64,000 nt of DNA from Actinomycetales bacterium (GTDB lineage Bacteria; Actinomycetota; Actinomycetes; Actinomycetales; Actinomycetaceae). The stretch is from NCBI GenBank assembly GCA_015655375.1, contig JAATFD010000021.1, positions 18,817 to 82,816 on the forward strand. The letters are read 5' to 3'. Numbering within the stretch: the stretch's first letter is position 1; each line of letters opens with the position of its first letter. Below the pieces are notes generated by a model. The model made no database searches and had not been told where the DNA came from. It was given only the letters and a program-made list of their open reading frames with translations. This document shows, piece after piece, positions 53,299 through 62,573 of this stretch. The position numbers and the translations under genes were made by a program.

Positions 53299-54104
53299 CG
53301 GGTCAACCTCCGGCGCAGAGTCGAGGAGATGGTCTCGACGACCAGGACCAGCACGAGAATCTCCAGGATGATCAGTGACAGGTAGTGGTAGTGATAGAAG
53401 GTCCGGACGTTGTCGATGAGGACGCCCAGTCCGCCCGCGCCGACCAGCCCGATGACGGTCGAGGCACGGATGTTGACCTCGAAGGTGTAGAGAACCTGCG
53501 CCGCATACGAGGGCGCGACGGCGGGAAGCATCGCCGCGCGGTCCGCCGCGAACCACGTCGCGCCCGCCGCCAGAGCGGCCTCCTGTGGCCCTTGGTCGAG
53601 CCCGTCGATCGCCTCGGAGACGAGCTTGACGACGATGCCGATGTTGAACAGGACCAGGGCAAAGATGCCGGACAGTGCGCCCGTGCCGATGACGGCGACG
53701 AAGATCGCCGCGTAGAGCAGATCGGGTACGGCCCGCACGACGTTGTTGAGAAAACGGACGATGGCCAGCAACGCGCGCGATGGGTTCGTCACCCGGGAGG
53801 CCAGGAACGCCAGCGGCAGTGAGATCGCCGAGCCGACGGCCGTGGCGATGATCGCCATCAGGAGTGTCTGGACGATCGGACCGACGGTCTGGGGAAAGAA
53901 CGAGTAGTCGGGCTGGAACAGCTTGACGATCGTTCCCGAGGCGTTGCCCCAGTTGCGCCAGATCGAGGCGAGGTCGATCTTGACGCCGGTGGCCGACCAC
54001 ACGGTGAGGGTGACCAGGACGATCCCCGCGATCCAGGGTCCGACGCCGCGCTTCGGTCGCTCCGGCTGCCGTGCGGCGGCCCCCGGTTTGGTCGGGGCGC
54101 TCAT
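53295..54104 (-). CDS. phnE: Phosphonate-type ABC transporter permease
   Basis: A 269-residue PhnE-type permease: QTLLMAIIATAVGSAISLPLAFLASR in the core, AALAAGATWFAADRAAMLPAVAPSYAAQ as the coupling loop and GLVGAGGLGVLIDN near the end. It overlaps phnC by ATGA at 54104. The two PhnE proteins differ in length and sequence, so the channel is probably a heterodimer. Confidence 0.9.
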   Translation of the reverse strand: MSAPTKPGAAARQPERPKRGVGPWIAGIVLVTLTVWSATGVKIDLASIWRNWGNASGTIVKLFQPDYSFFPQTVGPIVQTLLMAIIATAVGSAISLPLAFLASRVTNPSRALLAIVRFLNNVVRAVPDLLYAAIFVAVIGTGALSGIFALVLFNIGIVVKLVSEAIDGLDQGPQEAALAAGATWFAADRAAMLPAVAPSYAAQVLYTFEVNIRASTVIGLVGAGGLGVLIDNVRTFYHYHYLSLIILEILVLVLVVETISSTLRRRLTR

Positions 54105-54934
54105 TGTTCCTCCAGGACGGGAGTCGCCTCGAGAACGTCGGAGGAGGTCAGCGAGCGTCCGTAGATCGACTCGAAGACGTCCTCGCCGGCGTCGGCACCC
54201 GCTCCGTCGAAGACGATCTGGCCGGCGCGCAGTCCGATCAGTCGGTCGGAATAGGCCCGGGCGAGGTCGAGGAAATGGAGGTTTGTGATGACGGTGACCC
54301 CGAGCTCCACGTTGATCCGGCGCAGGTGGTCCATGACGACACGCGAGGTCGGGGGATCCAGCGAAGCGACGGGCTCGTCGGCCAGGATGATCGTCGGCTT
54401 CTGGGCCAGAGCTCGAGCGATGCCAATGCGTTGCTGTTGGCCGCCGGACAACTCCGAGGCCCGGGTGTAGGCCCGCGGCAGCATCTCGACCCTGTTGAGG
54501 GCGTCCATGGCGGCGTCGACATCCTGGGACTTCCACGCAGCCAGCAGCACGCGCCACCAGGGTGCCCGGAAGAGGCGACCCATCAGCACGTTGTTGAGGA
54601 CGGTTGTTCCCTTGACCAGGTTGAAGGACTGGAAGACCATGCCGATGTCGGATCGGACGGCCCGCAGTTCGCGACCCTTGGCGTGGGTGACCTCGCGGCC
54701 ACCCACGCTCAGGGTGCCGTCGGTGGCTGGAACGAGGCTGTTGATCGTGCGGATGAGGGTCGACTTCCCGGCGCCGGACAGGCCGACAACCCCGACCATC
54801 TGACCGGTTGGAATGGTCAGGGAGACGTCGGAGAGCCCCCGGTATCCGTTCGGGTAGGTGACGCCGACCCCGTCGAAGACGATGTCGGAGTCGGACGCGG
54901 TGGGCGCTGCGGCGCCGGGAAGCCGGTCGGTCAT
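54101..54934 (-). CDS. phnC: Phosphonate-type ABC transporter ATP-binding protein
   Basis: A 277-residue ATPase. Walker A GLSGAGKST, Q-loop MVFQSFNLVKGTTVLNNVLMGRL, signature ELSGGQQQR and Walker B IILADEPVASLDPP. The Q-loop and NVLMGRL region are characteristic of PhnC. One base separates it from the phnD stop. Confidence 0.92.
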   Translation of the reverse strand: MTDRLPGAAAPTASDSDIVFDGVGVTYPNGYRGLSDVSLTIPTGQMVGVVGLSGAGKSTLIRTINSLVPATDGTLSVGGREVTHAKGRELRAVRSDIGMVFQSFNLVKGTTVLNNVLMGRLFRAPWWRVLLAAWKSQDVDAAMDALNRVEMLPRAYTRASELSGGQQQRIGIARALAQKPTIILADEPVASLDPPTSRVVMDHLRRINVELGVTVITNLHFLDLARAYSDRLIGLRAGQIVFDGAGADAGEDVFESIYGRSLTSSDVLEATPVLEEQ

Positions 54935-54935
54935 G

Positions 54936-55982
54936 TCAGTTCACGCCGATCGTCGCGGCGGTCTGCTGCGTCTTCTGCAGGGCGGTGACGTCAGCCTCCT
55001 TGAGGCCCGTGATCTGGTAGATCGCGTTGAGAGCGTCCGAGCCCTCCTGGGTGGAGGCAAAGTCGAGCAGCGCGTCGGAGATCTTCGTCTGCCAGGTCAA
55101 GTTGAGTTTGCTGGAGATGGACACGCCGTCGTTGGGGATCTCGTCGGTCAGAGCGAAAACGACGACCTTCTGGCCGACATCGGGAGTGTCCTTCGACAGA
55201 GTGGTTCGGGCATCCCAGTAGGACGTTCCGACCTCGGCGTCGCCGTTGTAGACGGCCTGGACGGACGCGTCGTTCGCGGTGACCTGGGTGATCGACAGGT
55301 CCGAGGTCGCGACTCCTGCGGCTTGGAGAGCCGCGACCGGGAAGATGTAGCCGGCGGGGGAGGCGGGCTGGAGCAGTGAGATCGTCGCGCCCGTGACCTT
55401 GGAGAGCTGATCGAGCCCGGCAGGGCCGTTGCCCGAGGCGGTTCCATTGCAGAACAGCATCCCGTTGGAGTCCGCGGTCGGGGTGTCGGAGCAGTATTTG
55501 TCGGGGTCATTCGTGAAGAACTGGGCGGCGTAGGAGGTCTTGTCCTTGCGCACGGACTGCAGGGCGGGCACTGCCTGGTAGCGATCGCAAGCCTGGCTCA
55601 TCTGCAGGGACGGGAGCATCCCGATCTGGGCCTGGTTGGAACCGATCGCCTCGACGGCCGCCTGGTAGTCCTGAGTGATGACGCCCTTGACGGGGATGCC
55701 GAGACGCTCGGAGAGCGCGTCCTCGAGAGGCTTGACGGATTCGACGAGCTTGTTGGCGTCGCCGGAGGGGACCAGGGCGAGGGTGAGCTCGGTCGGGTCC
55801 TGTGCGGACTCATCGGAGGAACCGGAGCACACGGAGGCCGTGGCCTCGGCGGAGCCGGACTGATCGGAAGAGGCAGAGGAGGCGGATGTTCCCTCCTCGG
55901 TGGCCCCACAAGCGGAGAGGGCCATCAGCGCGGTCGCGGCCAGCGCGATCGTGGTGGGGAGACGGTGAAGACGGGAGACCAT
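54936..55982 (-). CDS. phnD: Phosphonate-type ABC transporter substrate-binding lipoprotein
   Basis: A 348-residue PhnD-family binding protein. The signal peptide ends in ALSACG. After a Ser-rich linker come LTLALVPSGDANKLVESVKPLEDALSERLG split over lobe 1, then VYNGDAEVGTSYWDA and DEIPNDGVSI, typical for anion recognition. AAGGAC precedes the ATG at 55982. Ligand may be a phosphonate, phosphite or organophosphate. Confidence 0.9.
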   Translation of the reverse strand: MVSRLHRLPTTIALAATALMALSACGATEEGTSASSASSDQSGSAEATASVCSGSSDESAQDPTELTLALVPSGDANKLVESVKPLEDALSERLGIPVKGVITQDYQAAVEAIGSNQAQIGMLPSLQMSQACDRYQAVPALQSVRKDKTSYAAQFFTNDPDKYCSDTPTADSNGMLFCNGTASGNGPAGLDQLSKVTGATISLLQPASPAGYIFPVAALQAAGVATSDLSITQVTANDASVQAVYNGDAEVGTSYWDARTTLSKDTPDVGQKVVVFALTDEIPNDGVSISSKLNLTWQTKISDALLDFASTQEGSDALNAIYQITGLKEADVTALQKTQQTAATIGVN

Positions 55983-55983
55983 G

Positions 55984-56685
55984 TCAGTGTCCTTCTGAAC
56001 GGGCGCAGTGCAACCACTGCGACAGTGCCGGGTAGAGATCGGGGAAGGAAGCGGCGGCCCAGGTCGGAGCTGCCGGAGTGTCCTCGGGTCCGAAACGGCT
56101 GATGAGAGCCGTCGCGGCACCAAGGGGTATGAGGGGCGCAATGTCATTGCCATAGACATCGCCGACGGAGACTGCGAGGGAGGCCGGGCGGTCGCCGAGG
56201 ATGGTGGGGAGGACGGACGGCCAGCCAGTGGGCTTTCCGGCTCCGGGGAACACGCCGTCGAGGACGGGATCGAGACCGAGGCGCTCCAGCGTCCCGGCGA
56301 CGCCCTCGAGAGGGGCATTGGTGACGAGGACACGACGCGCGACGCCGTCGAGCGAGGCCAGGAAGTCAACGAGGCCGTCGGGTGTGCCGACGGGAAGCTC
56401 GCCGTCTTGGAGGCGCTCGCGGGACCGGACGTAGGCACGGTCGAGGTCCTCACGCGAGACGTGGGGCGCGCTCATCTTGTGGACGGCCTCGTAGGCGTCC
56501 TCCCAGCGTGGCCCGAGTCGCCCGGCGAGGAAGTCGTCGAGCGTCGTGCGGATCGGCGTCGTGATCTCGGTGGGCAGGCCGTCGAGGACGGCGTCGGCGT
56601 AGGCGTGGACGGGGGCATCCCCCACGCAGACGGTGCCGTCGAAATCGAGGAGCAGGACGGGCAGGTGGGTGCGCATCTGAGACAT
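55984..56685 (-). CDS. HAD-family hydrolase in the phn operon
   Basis: About 233 residues (from the ATG at 56685; earlier ATGs at 56754 and 56724 are possible and no clear ribosome site decides). Motif I VLLLDFDGTVCVG, motif II VLVTNAPL, motif III lysine in GAGKPTGWP and motif IV SVGDVYGNDIAPL. The cap insert is helical. It is the first gene of the transporter operon and probably dephosphorylates the imported compound. It lacks the phosphonatase lysine-cap signature as far as I can see. Confidence 0.75.
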   Translation of the reverse strand: MSQMRTHLPVLLLDFDGTVCVGDAPVHAYADAVLDGLPTEITTPIRTTLDDFLAGRLGPRWEDAYEAVHKMSAPHVSREDLDRAYVRSRERLQDGELPVGTPDGLVDFLASLDGVARRVLVTNAPLEGVAGTLERLGLDPVLDGVFPGAGKPTGWPSVLPTILGDRPASLAVSVGDVYGNDIAPLIPLGAATALISRFGPEDTPAAPTWAAASFPDLYPALSQWLHCARSEGH

Positions 56686-56871
56686 CGGGATGAGCCTACG
56701 CGCGAAGATGGACGAATCGTTCATACTGCATTGATTCGTGAACCAAACGTTCATCCGACGTTCATGGAAGCGAGATGGCCAAGGTTCTCGGCAGCCCCGG
56801 AATCTCCAGGATCGCGACAGCGAGAGAGGCGCGGTCCGGTCCCGAAACTGTGACGAGCGGCTCCGCTCCTC

Positions 56872-58473
56872 TCATGCTCTGTTTGAGGTCTGGTCCAGGG
56901 CCATCAGGCGGATGTCGAGGCCGCGGAGTCCCCGGTCGGCGATCTCGGGGTCGGTGCCGGGTTCGTTGCGTGCCTGGACGACCTCGGCGCGGCAGGCCTC
57001 CAGGGTGGCGCGTTTGGCGGTGGTGAGAGCCTGTTTTCTCCGGGCCATGAGGGCGAGCGTCGAGGCCCGGAGGGCATTCGCCTCCCCTTCGCCCTCGCCC
57101 TCGTCCCAGGCGGATTCGGCGGCCTCACGCGCCCACTGCGTCATGTGGTCGACGAGGTCGGGGGGGACGTCGGCACGACGTGCGATGGTCGCCGTGGCAA
57201 CCGCCCTCATCCGGTCACGCAGCCGTTCCTCTTCGGCGACTTCCGCCTCCGTCTCGCCGTCGACCTTGAGCAGCTTGACGAGGCCGGGGAACGTCAGACC
57301 GGCGACCAACAGTGTCACGAAGAGCACCGCAATGACGATGACCATGATCGCACGACGGGCGGGGAAGGGGCTGCCGTTGGTGAGCGTCGTGGGCAGGGCG
57401 AGCGCGAGCGCCAGGGTCGCCAAGCCGCGCATTCCACCCCAGGTCATGAGGACGACATCGCTCAGCTTCCGTGGCGCGGCCTGGGTGGCTCCTCGGTACC
57501 GAACGGTGACCAGGGCGAGGAGGAACCACGCTAGGCGGACGATGACGAGGACGAGGGCGACGACCAGCCCCTGGAGGAACAGCGTCCCGAACCCGGTTCC
57601 GACCTCGAGAACGATCTGGCGGATTTCGACGCCGATGAATCCGAAGGCCACGCCGGTGATGCATACTTCGAGGACGCCCCACATCGCACTTTGCGTCAGG
57701 CGGTCCTCGGAGTGCTCGGGGTCGTCCGTGGCGCGCATCTGGAGCCCGGCGACGACCACGGCGATGACGCCGGAGGCCTCGAGGTGTTCGGCGATCAAGT
57801 AGGCGATGAAGGGCAGGACGAGGGTCGCCGCGGAACGTGCCGTTGACGAGCCAATGAGTCGCGTGCCCCGACGGACCAACCAAGCGCAGCCCCATCCGAC
57901 GGCGGCAGCGATGACGGATCCGGCGAGGAACCACAGGGCTATTCTGCCCGTGTTCGGTGTGGTCCCGGTCAATGCAGCGCTCAGGGCGAGCTGGAAGATG
58001 ACGAGCGAGGCGGCATCGTTGAGCAGGCCCTCACTCTGCAGCGTCATGAGGACGCGGTGGGGGATCGGGACCGAACTGGCCACCGACTCGACGGCCACCG
58101 GATCGGGCGGGGCGACCATGGCGCCCAGGACGATGGCGGCGGCCAGAGTGATGCCCGGGATGATCGCAAGGGCGGTCACGGTGGTGGCTGCAACGGTGAC
58201 GACGACCAGGCCGATCGCCAGGCTGAGCAGTGACCGCCACCGACTCTTCAGCACCTGCCAGGAGGTCCTCTGCGTGGCCGAGTACAGCAGTGGCGGCAGG
58301 AAGACCGGCAGGATCAGCTGCGGGTCGATCTCCAGGTTGATTGCCGGGACCAAGCTGACTCCCGCGCCGACGAGCACCATGAGGGCGGGCCACGGCAGGT
58401 GGATCTTGTCACCGATCGCCACCATGATTGCTGAGATTGTCGCAAGCACGACGATCAGGACGAGTGTCTCCAT
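56872..58473 (-). CDS. CPA1-family Na+/H+ antiporter
   Basis: A 533-residue membrane protein with about twelve segments. The ion-binding region is VAPPDPVAVESVASS and the conserved LQSEGLLNDAASLVIF. VTWGGMRGLATLALALALP-like TWGGMRGLATLAL marks the C-terminal helices. A 140-residue cytoplasmic tail is charged and helical (ETEAEVAEEERLRDRM). Exchanges sodium or potassium for protons to control pH and salt. Same direction as, and just downstream of, the oleate hydratase. Confidence 0.88.
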   Translation of the reverse strand: METLVLIVVLATISAIMVAIGDKIHLPWPALMVLVGAGVSLVPAINLEIDPQLILPVFLPPLLYSATQRTSWQVLKSRWRSLLSLAIGLVVVTVAATTVTALAIIPGITLAAAIVLGAMVAPPDPVAVESVASSVPIPHRVLMTLQSEGLLNDAASLVIFQLALSAALTGTTPNTGRIALWFLAGSVIAAAVGWGCAWLVRRGTRLIGSSTARSAATLVLPFIAYLIAEHLEASGVIAVVVAGLQMRATDDPEHSEDRLTQSAMWGVLEVCITGVAFGFIGVEIRQIVLEVGTGFGTLFLQGLVVALVLVIVRLAWFLLALVTVRYRGATQAAPRKLSDVVLMTWGGMRGLATLALALALPTTLTNGSPFPARRAIMVIVIAVLFVTLLVAGLTFPGLVKLLKVDGETEAEVAEEERLRDRMRAVATATIARRADVPPDLVDHMTQWAREAAESAWDEGEGEGEANALRASTLALMARRKQALTTAKRATLEACRAEVVQARNEPGTDPEIADRGLRGLDIRLMALDQTSNRA

Positions 58474-58535
58474 GACGGGATTGTCCTCTGTGATCTGATG
58501 GCTGATGAAGGCACGGAGTTGGGGGTGGGGTCTGT

Positions 58536-60203
58536 CTAGCGCAGCATGACCCGAGCGGCCTTGGCGAGGACGCGTGGATCCCTCTCGTAGTGGTGCAGCG
58601 GCGTCAGTGGCAGGTCGAGGCCGAGCAACGTGTAGACGGCGACCTGAGCTGCGCGGATCGAATACTGCTCAGTGAAGACCATGTCGAAGGGCATGTCGAC
58701 GAACTGACTGATGAAGGCCAGGTTGGTCGATCCCGTCGGGACGACCGAGGGCCGATCGGCGGTTGTGCGTCGATTGAACAGGGCCGAGGCATAAGGCATA
58801 TGCGCCGGGACCACATTGATGATTGAGTCCATGATCTCTTCTGTGTGTGCGGAGATCGGATCGGCCGAATGGTCGAGAAGTGCCACATGCCCGAGCGTCT
58901 CCTCAAGCATCTCGCGGCCTGTCATCTCGATGAACGGTTTCTGGACGAAACTGCCGACGCGACGCGGGTAGAGGGCATAGCCCCAGAAGACGCCCTCGTC
59001 GGCGGTCTGGGCATGGAAGTGGGGCTGATGGTGGATCACCAGGGAGATCAGTGGACCTGACTCGATGAAGGTGTTGAGGGCGTTGCCAGGCAGCTGCTTG
59101 GTCAGGCGTGAGATCTCGTTGATGAGGAGGTGGTTGGACGTCGTGACGGTGAAGCTCGTCCACTCCGACTGTGCACGGTCGTTGAAGAACTTGTCGGGGG
59201 ACCCGAGATTGTAGAAGTGCTCGGTTGCCTGCTTCCACAGTTGCGCGGAGGGCGCGTAGCGGGTGTCCTCGACAATTGCCGTGTCAAGGTCGCCGATCGA
59301 GGTCGAGTCGGTGATCGACCCGTTCGTGTCGAAGACGAGGTCACCGAGGCCGACCTCGATGACGCCGCTCTCGCCGGTCTTCACGTCCTCGTATGTGAGA
59401 CCGGTGACGGTGATCTCGTCGCGCATCGATGTGTCGGCGAAGAGGAACTCTGTGACCTTGCGATTTGTCACGAAGGTGACTCCGCGGTCCTTCAGCCAGG
59501 CCCGCATCGGCAGGATGATCGACTCGTACTGGTTGTAGGGGGTGCGAGTGACCCCCTCCAGGGTGTTGATACGGGAGAACTCGAGGATCATCCGGTTCAT
59601 GTAACGGCGCAGTTCGGCGACGGAAGAGACCTCCTTGAAGGCAAAGGTCGTCTTCCACATCCACCAGAAGTTCGTCGTGAAGAAGTGAGGTGAGCTCGCG
59701 AACCAGTCCTCGATCGAGAGGTCATCGAGTGCGGCCTCGCGTGACTCCGGCTGCATCATGAGCTTCGTCAGGAGGTAGCGCTCGCGGGGGGTGAACTGCA
59801 TGTGGACATAGGAGTCAGGGCCTGAGATACGCAGGCCCCCGTTGTCGATGAGTCGGCCGACGTCGTGGGTCGGGTGAGCGTGGTCGAAATCGAGGATCTC
59901 TTCGGTCAAGGACTTGTCTGGCTGGTCGAGCGAGGGGATGGAACCAAGGAGATCCCACAGGTTTTCGTAGGTCTCCTCGTTGAGCATTCTGCCGCCGCGG
60001 TTAAGGAAGCCGCGTGAGTTCGCCAGAGGCGAGTGGCCATATTCGGAGGCGTAGTCCCCTGTGGGGGCGCCGTCGTTGGCACCATGAGTCTCCAGGCCGA
60101 GCATCGTAATCTGCGAGCCGTCCCACCCTCCGTCCCGGATCAAGTAGGCCCCTGCCGAGAGGTTTCCGATTCCTGTTCCGATCATGTATGCCGTGCGGGC
60201 CAT
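58536..60203 (-). CDS. ohyA: Oleate hydratase (MCRA family)
   Basis: A 555-residue FAD enzyme adding water to the cis-9 double bond of oleic acid. FAD-binding AYMIGTGIGNLSAGAYLIRDG, the active-site loop NRGGRMLNEETYENLWDLL and TSNHLLINEISRL are characteristic. AGGAGG seven bases before the ATG at 60203 decides the start although the frame extends to 60311. It detoxifies host unsaturated fatty acids in several commensals, which fits a host-associated life style (inference). Confidence 0.92.
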   Translation of the reverse strand: MARTAYMIGTGIGNLSAGAYLIRDGGWDGSQITMLGLETHGANDGAPTGDYASEYGHSPLANSRGFLNRGGRMLNEETYENLWDLLGSIPSLDQPDKSLTEEILDFDHAHPTHDVGRLIDNGGLRISGPDSYVHMQFTPRERYLLTKLMMQPESREAALDDLSIEDWFASSPHFFTTNFWWMWKTTFAFKEVSSVAELRRYMNRMILEFSRINTLEGVTRTPYNQYESIILPMRAWLKDRGVTFVTNRKVTEFLFADTSMRDEITVTGLTYEDVKTGESGVIEVGLGDLVFDTNGSITDSTSIGDLDTAIVEDTRYAPSAQLWKQATEHFYNLGSPDKFFNDRAQSEWTSFTVTTSNHLLINEISRLTKQLPGNALNTFIESGPLISLVIHHQPHFHAQTADEGVFWGYALYPRRVGSFVQKPFIEMTGREMLEETLGHVALLDHSADPISAHTEEIMDSIINVVPAHMPYASALFNRRTTADRPSVVPTGSTNLAFISQFVDMPFDMVFTEQYSIRAAQVAVYTLLGLDLPLTPLHHYERDPRVLAKAARVMLR

Positions 60204-60583
60204 GGAATCCTCCTGAGACGTCCGTGCTCCGGGTCGTTCCGGGACGGTTACTGCATTGGCCACTCTATTCCTCGGAACCTCTCGGTTCAGGAGGGAGGAG
60301 AACTTGGTCAAGCGGGTTGTCGACGGACCCCATTTCTCGCACTGCCACGTGGGGACAGACAGGTTGCGGTGCTTGCAGTGAAGGCCGCGCCGACGATCGC
60401 CGTGAGGCGTAGGACCGGGAGTGAAGCATCCAAGATGACACTGAGGTGAGACTGGTATGCGTGCTTGGGACTCTCGACCCTCGTGAATCGGTTCATGTTC
60501 CCGTAGTGTTAAAGATCCCGGTGGTGGTCGACCAGGGAGCCCGCCGAGTCGCTCCCCCTCCGCCGGGAGTCGAGGGAGACATC
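60204..60583. other. Gene-free divergent promoter region
   Basis: This 380-bp stretch lies between the divergent oleate hydratase and FucO-like genes. It contains short frames without ribosome sites. I see no convincing operator, riboswitch or repeat. Confidence 0.5.
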
Positions 60584-61738
60584 ATGGCCGTCCATCGGAT
60601 GATCTGGAACCAGACCGCCTACTTCGGAGCAGGCGCCATCAAAGAGATCCCTGGCGAGTTGAAGGCGCGAGGGTTTTCCCACGCCCTCGTCGTCACCGAC
60701 GCCGTTCTCGTCAAGACGGGTGTCGCCACGCGCGTGACCAAGCTGCTCGAGGACGCAGGCATCGCATTCCAGCTGTTCACGGACGTCAAACCCAATCCGC
60801 CGATCGAGAATGTCAAGGCCGGTTTGGCTGCGTTCAAGGAATTCGGTGCGGACGTCCTCGTGTCGATCGGTGGAGGGTCGCCGCAGGACACCTGCAAGGC
60901 GATCGGCATCATCGCGGCCAACCCGGAGCATGCTGACGTGCGTTCCCTGGAGGGAGCGGTCGCCACACAGAACCCGTCGGTTCCGATCGTGGCTGTCCCG
61001 ACGACTGCGGGCACGGCCTCGGAGACGACGATCAACTACGTCATCACCGACACCGAGAACCGCCGAAAGTTCGTCTGCGTCGACCCGCACGACATTCCGG
61101 TCCTGGCCGTCGTCGATCCGGAGATGATGGCGAGTGCGCCACGCGGCCTCAAGGTCGCCACCGGCCTGGACGCGCTGACCCACGCGATCGAGGGATACGT
61201 CTGCAAGGGCGCGTTCGAGCTGTCCGACATGTTCCACCTCAAGGCGATCCAGATGATCGCGAAGTCCCTGCCCGCGGCCGCCGACGGCGATCCCGAGGCG
61301 ATGGACCGCATGGCGATGGCCCAGTACATCGCCGGAATGGGCTACTCGAATGTCGGGCTCGGTCTGGTCCACGGGATGGCGCATCCTCTTGGAGCCTTCT
61401 ACTCCGCGCCTCATGGCGTCGCCAACGGGATCCTGCTGGTTGCCGTGCTCGAGTACAACGCTCCCTTCACCGGGGAGAAGTACCGCGACATCGCCGAGGC
61501 CTTCGACGTGCCGAATGCCCAGACCATGCCGATCGAGGACGCGCGCAAGGCGGCCATTGAGGCGATCCGCAAGATGGCCGTGGGGCTGGGCAACCCGACG
61601 AAGATTTCCGAGGTCGGGGCCACGGAGGCCGACATTCAGCCGCTGGCCGAGGCGGCGTTCGCGGACGTGTGCACCGGTGCGAACCCGCGCGAGGCGACCG
61701 TCGAGGACATCGCCGCGATCTACCGGTCGCTGCTGTGA
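60584..61738 (+). CDS. Iron-containing alcohol dehydrogenase, FucO-like
   Basis: A 384-residue group III dehydrogenase. The NAD motif is SIGGGSPQDTCKA. Iron-binding residues are in GLDALTHAIEGY and GLVHGMAHPLGAFYSAPHGVAN. This matches lactaldehyde reductase (FucO) and propanediol oxidoreductases closely. GAGGGAG precedes the ATG at 60584, giving MAVHRMIWNQTAYFG. It could reduce the lactaldehyde or other short aldehydes formed by sugar aldolases. No fucose or rhamnose aldolase is in the window. Confidence 0.9.
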   Translation: MAVHRMIWNQTAYFGAGAIKEIPGELKARGFSHALVVTDAVLVKTGVATRVTKLLEDAGIAFQLFTDVKPNPPIENVKAGLAAFKEFGADVLVSIGGGSPQDTCKAIGIIAANPEHADVRSLEGAVATQNPSVPIVAVPTTAGTASETTINYVITDTENRRKFVCVDPHDIPVLAVVDPEMMASAPRGLKVATGLDALTHAIEGYVCKGAFELSDMFHLKAIQMIAKSLPAAADGDPEAMDRMAMAQYIAGMGYSNVGLGLVHGMAHPLGAFYSAPHGVANGILLVAVLEYNAPFTGEKYRDIAEAFDVPNAQTMPIEDARKAAIEAIRKMAVGLGNPTKISEVGATEADIQPLAEAAFADVCTGANPREATVEDIAAIYRSLL

Positions 61739-61774
61739 GGTGATCGTCGCGGGGCGGGAACTGCCCCTTCATCG

Positions 61775-61812
61775 GACGCCCCACGCCATCCCGCTCGATG
61801 GCGTGGGGCGTC
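61775..61812 (+). terminator. Strong hairpin after the FucO-like gene
   Basis: GACGCCCCACGCCAT (61775-61789) pairs with ATGGCGTGGGGCGTC (61798-61812), 15 of 15, around an 8-base loop, 36 bases after the stop. Only two T residues follow. It can serve both converging genes. Confidence 0.8.
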
Positions 61813-61900
61813 TTCCGCTCGTCAGCGGCGTCGGTGGCGGTCGACCTTTGTGAGAGCCGTTCCGCCATCGGTGACGTGCTTGTTGTATTGATGGCCGTTT

Positions 61901-61940
61901 AGCTGGCAGGTGTCTCGCCAGCATGTGCACCACCAATGAC
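61901..61940. repeat. Dispersed palindromic intergenic repeat, partial copy C
   Basis: AGCTGGCAGGTGTCTCGCCAGC and the following GCACCACCAATG match the minus strand of the left hairpin of copies A (13.1 kb) and B (32.7 kb). Arms are GCTGGC (61902-61907) and GCCAGC (61917-61922). The GGCTCTCGGC core hairpin is absent here. It lies between converging genes. Confidence 0.6.
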
Positions 61941-61980
61941 AGCTCGAGGCGTCCGCGGGTGAGATTCTGCGGTCGTCGGT

Positions 61981-62532
61981 TCAGGCCAGGCCTCGTGCGA
62001 CGTCGGCGGACACCGTCTTCTTGATGGCGGCAGCCGTGTCGCCCGCTTTCCAGGACTGGTAGATCCCGACCATCGTGGCCGGGCTCAGGGCATTCCCGGT
62101 CCTGGCGGGAATGTTGTAGAGGACGATCGGGAGGGAAACGGAACCGGCGATAGTCGCGTAGTGACGGTACAACTCCTCTTGCGAGGCCTTCGCGAAAAAG
62201 GGCGTGATGACCGACAGGACGTTCGCGCCAGCCTTTTCCGCGGCCCGGGACAACTCGATGGTCTCGTGGGTGGTAGGCGCGCCGACTCCCGCGTAGACCG
62301 GGACCCGTCCGTCGGCCTAGTCGACGGTGATCGAGATGGCCGTGATCCGTTCTTGCGGCGTCATGGCGTAGAACTCGCCGTTTGTTCCTCCGGAGAAGAC
62401 CCCGGTGACCCCGGCCTCGATCAGGCGATCAACGTGGGTGCTCAGGCCGGCATCGTTGATGCCCTCATCGGGATTGAAGGGCGTCACCATCGCGGAGACG
62501 ATTCCCTCGATCAGATCGGATGTGCTCATCAT
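61981..62532 (-). pseudogene. DapA-family (DHDPS/NAL) aldolase pseudogene
   Basis: The N-terminal part has MVTPFN, the SGGTNGEF phosphate/substrate loop and then an in-frame amber TAG (bases 62317-62319). The frame resumes directly with ADGRVPVYAGVGAPTTHETIEL, PFFAKASQEELYRHY and YNIPARTGNALSPATM, then jumps to a C-terminal GIYQSWKAGDTAAAIK. The segment with the Schiff-base lysine (normally G-I-K-D-S) is deleted, and the total of 184 codons compares with about 300 normally. AAGGAG still precedes the start. Not functional. Confidence 0.88.
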
Positions 62533-62573
62533 TGCTCCTTCGTTGTGTGTCAGGTTTGTGGGACGGGGCCGGG

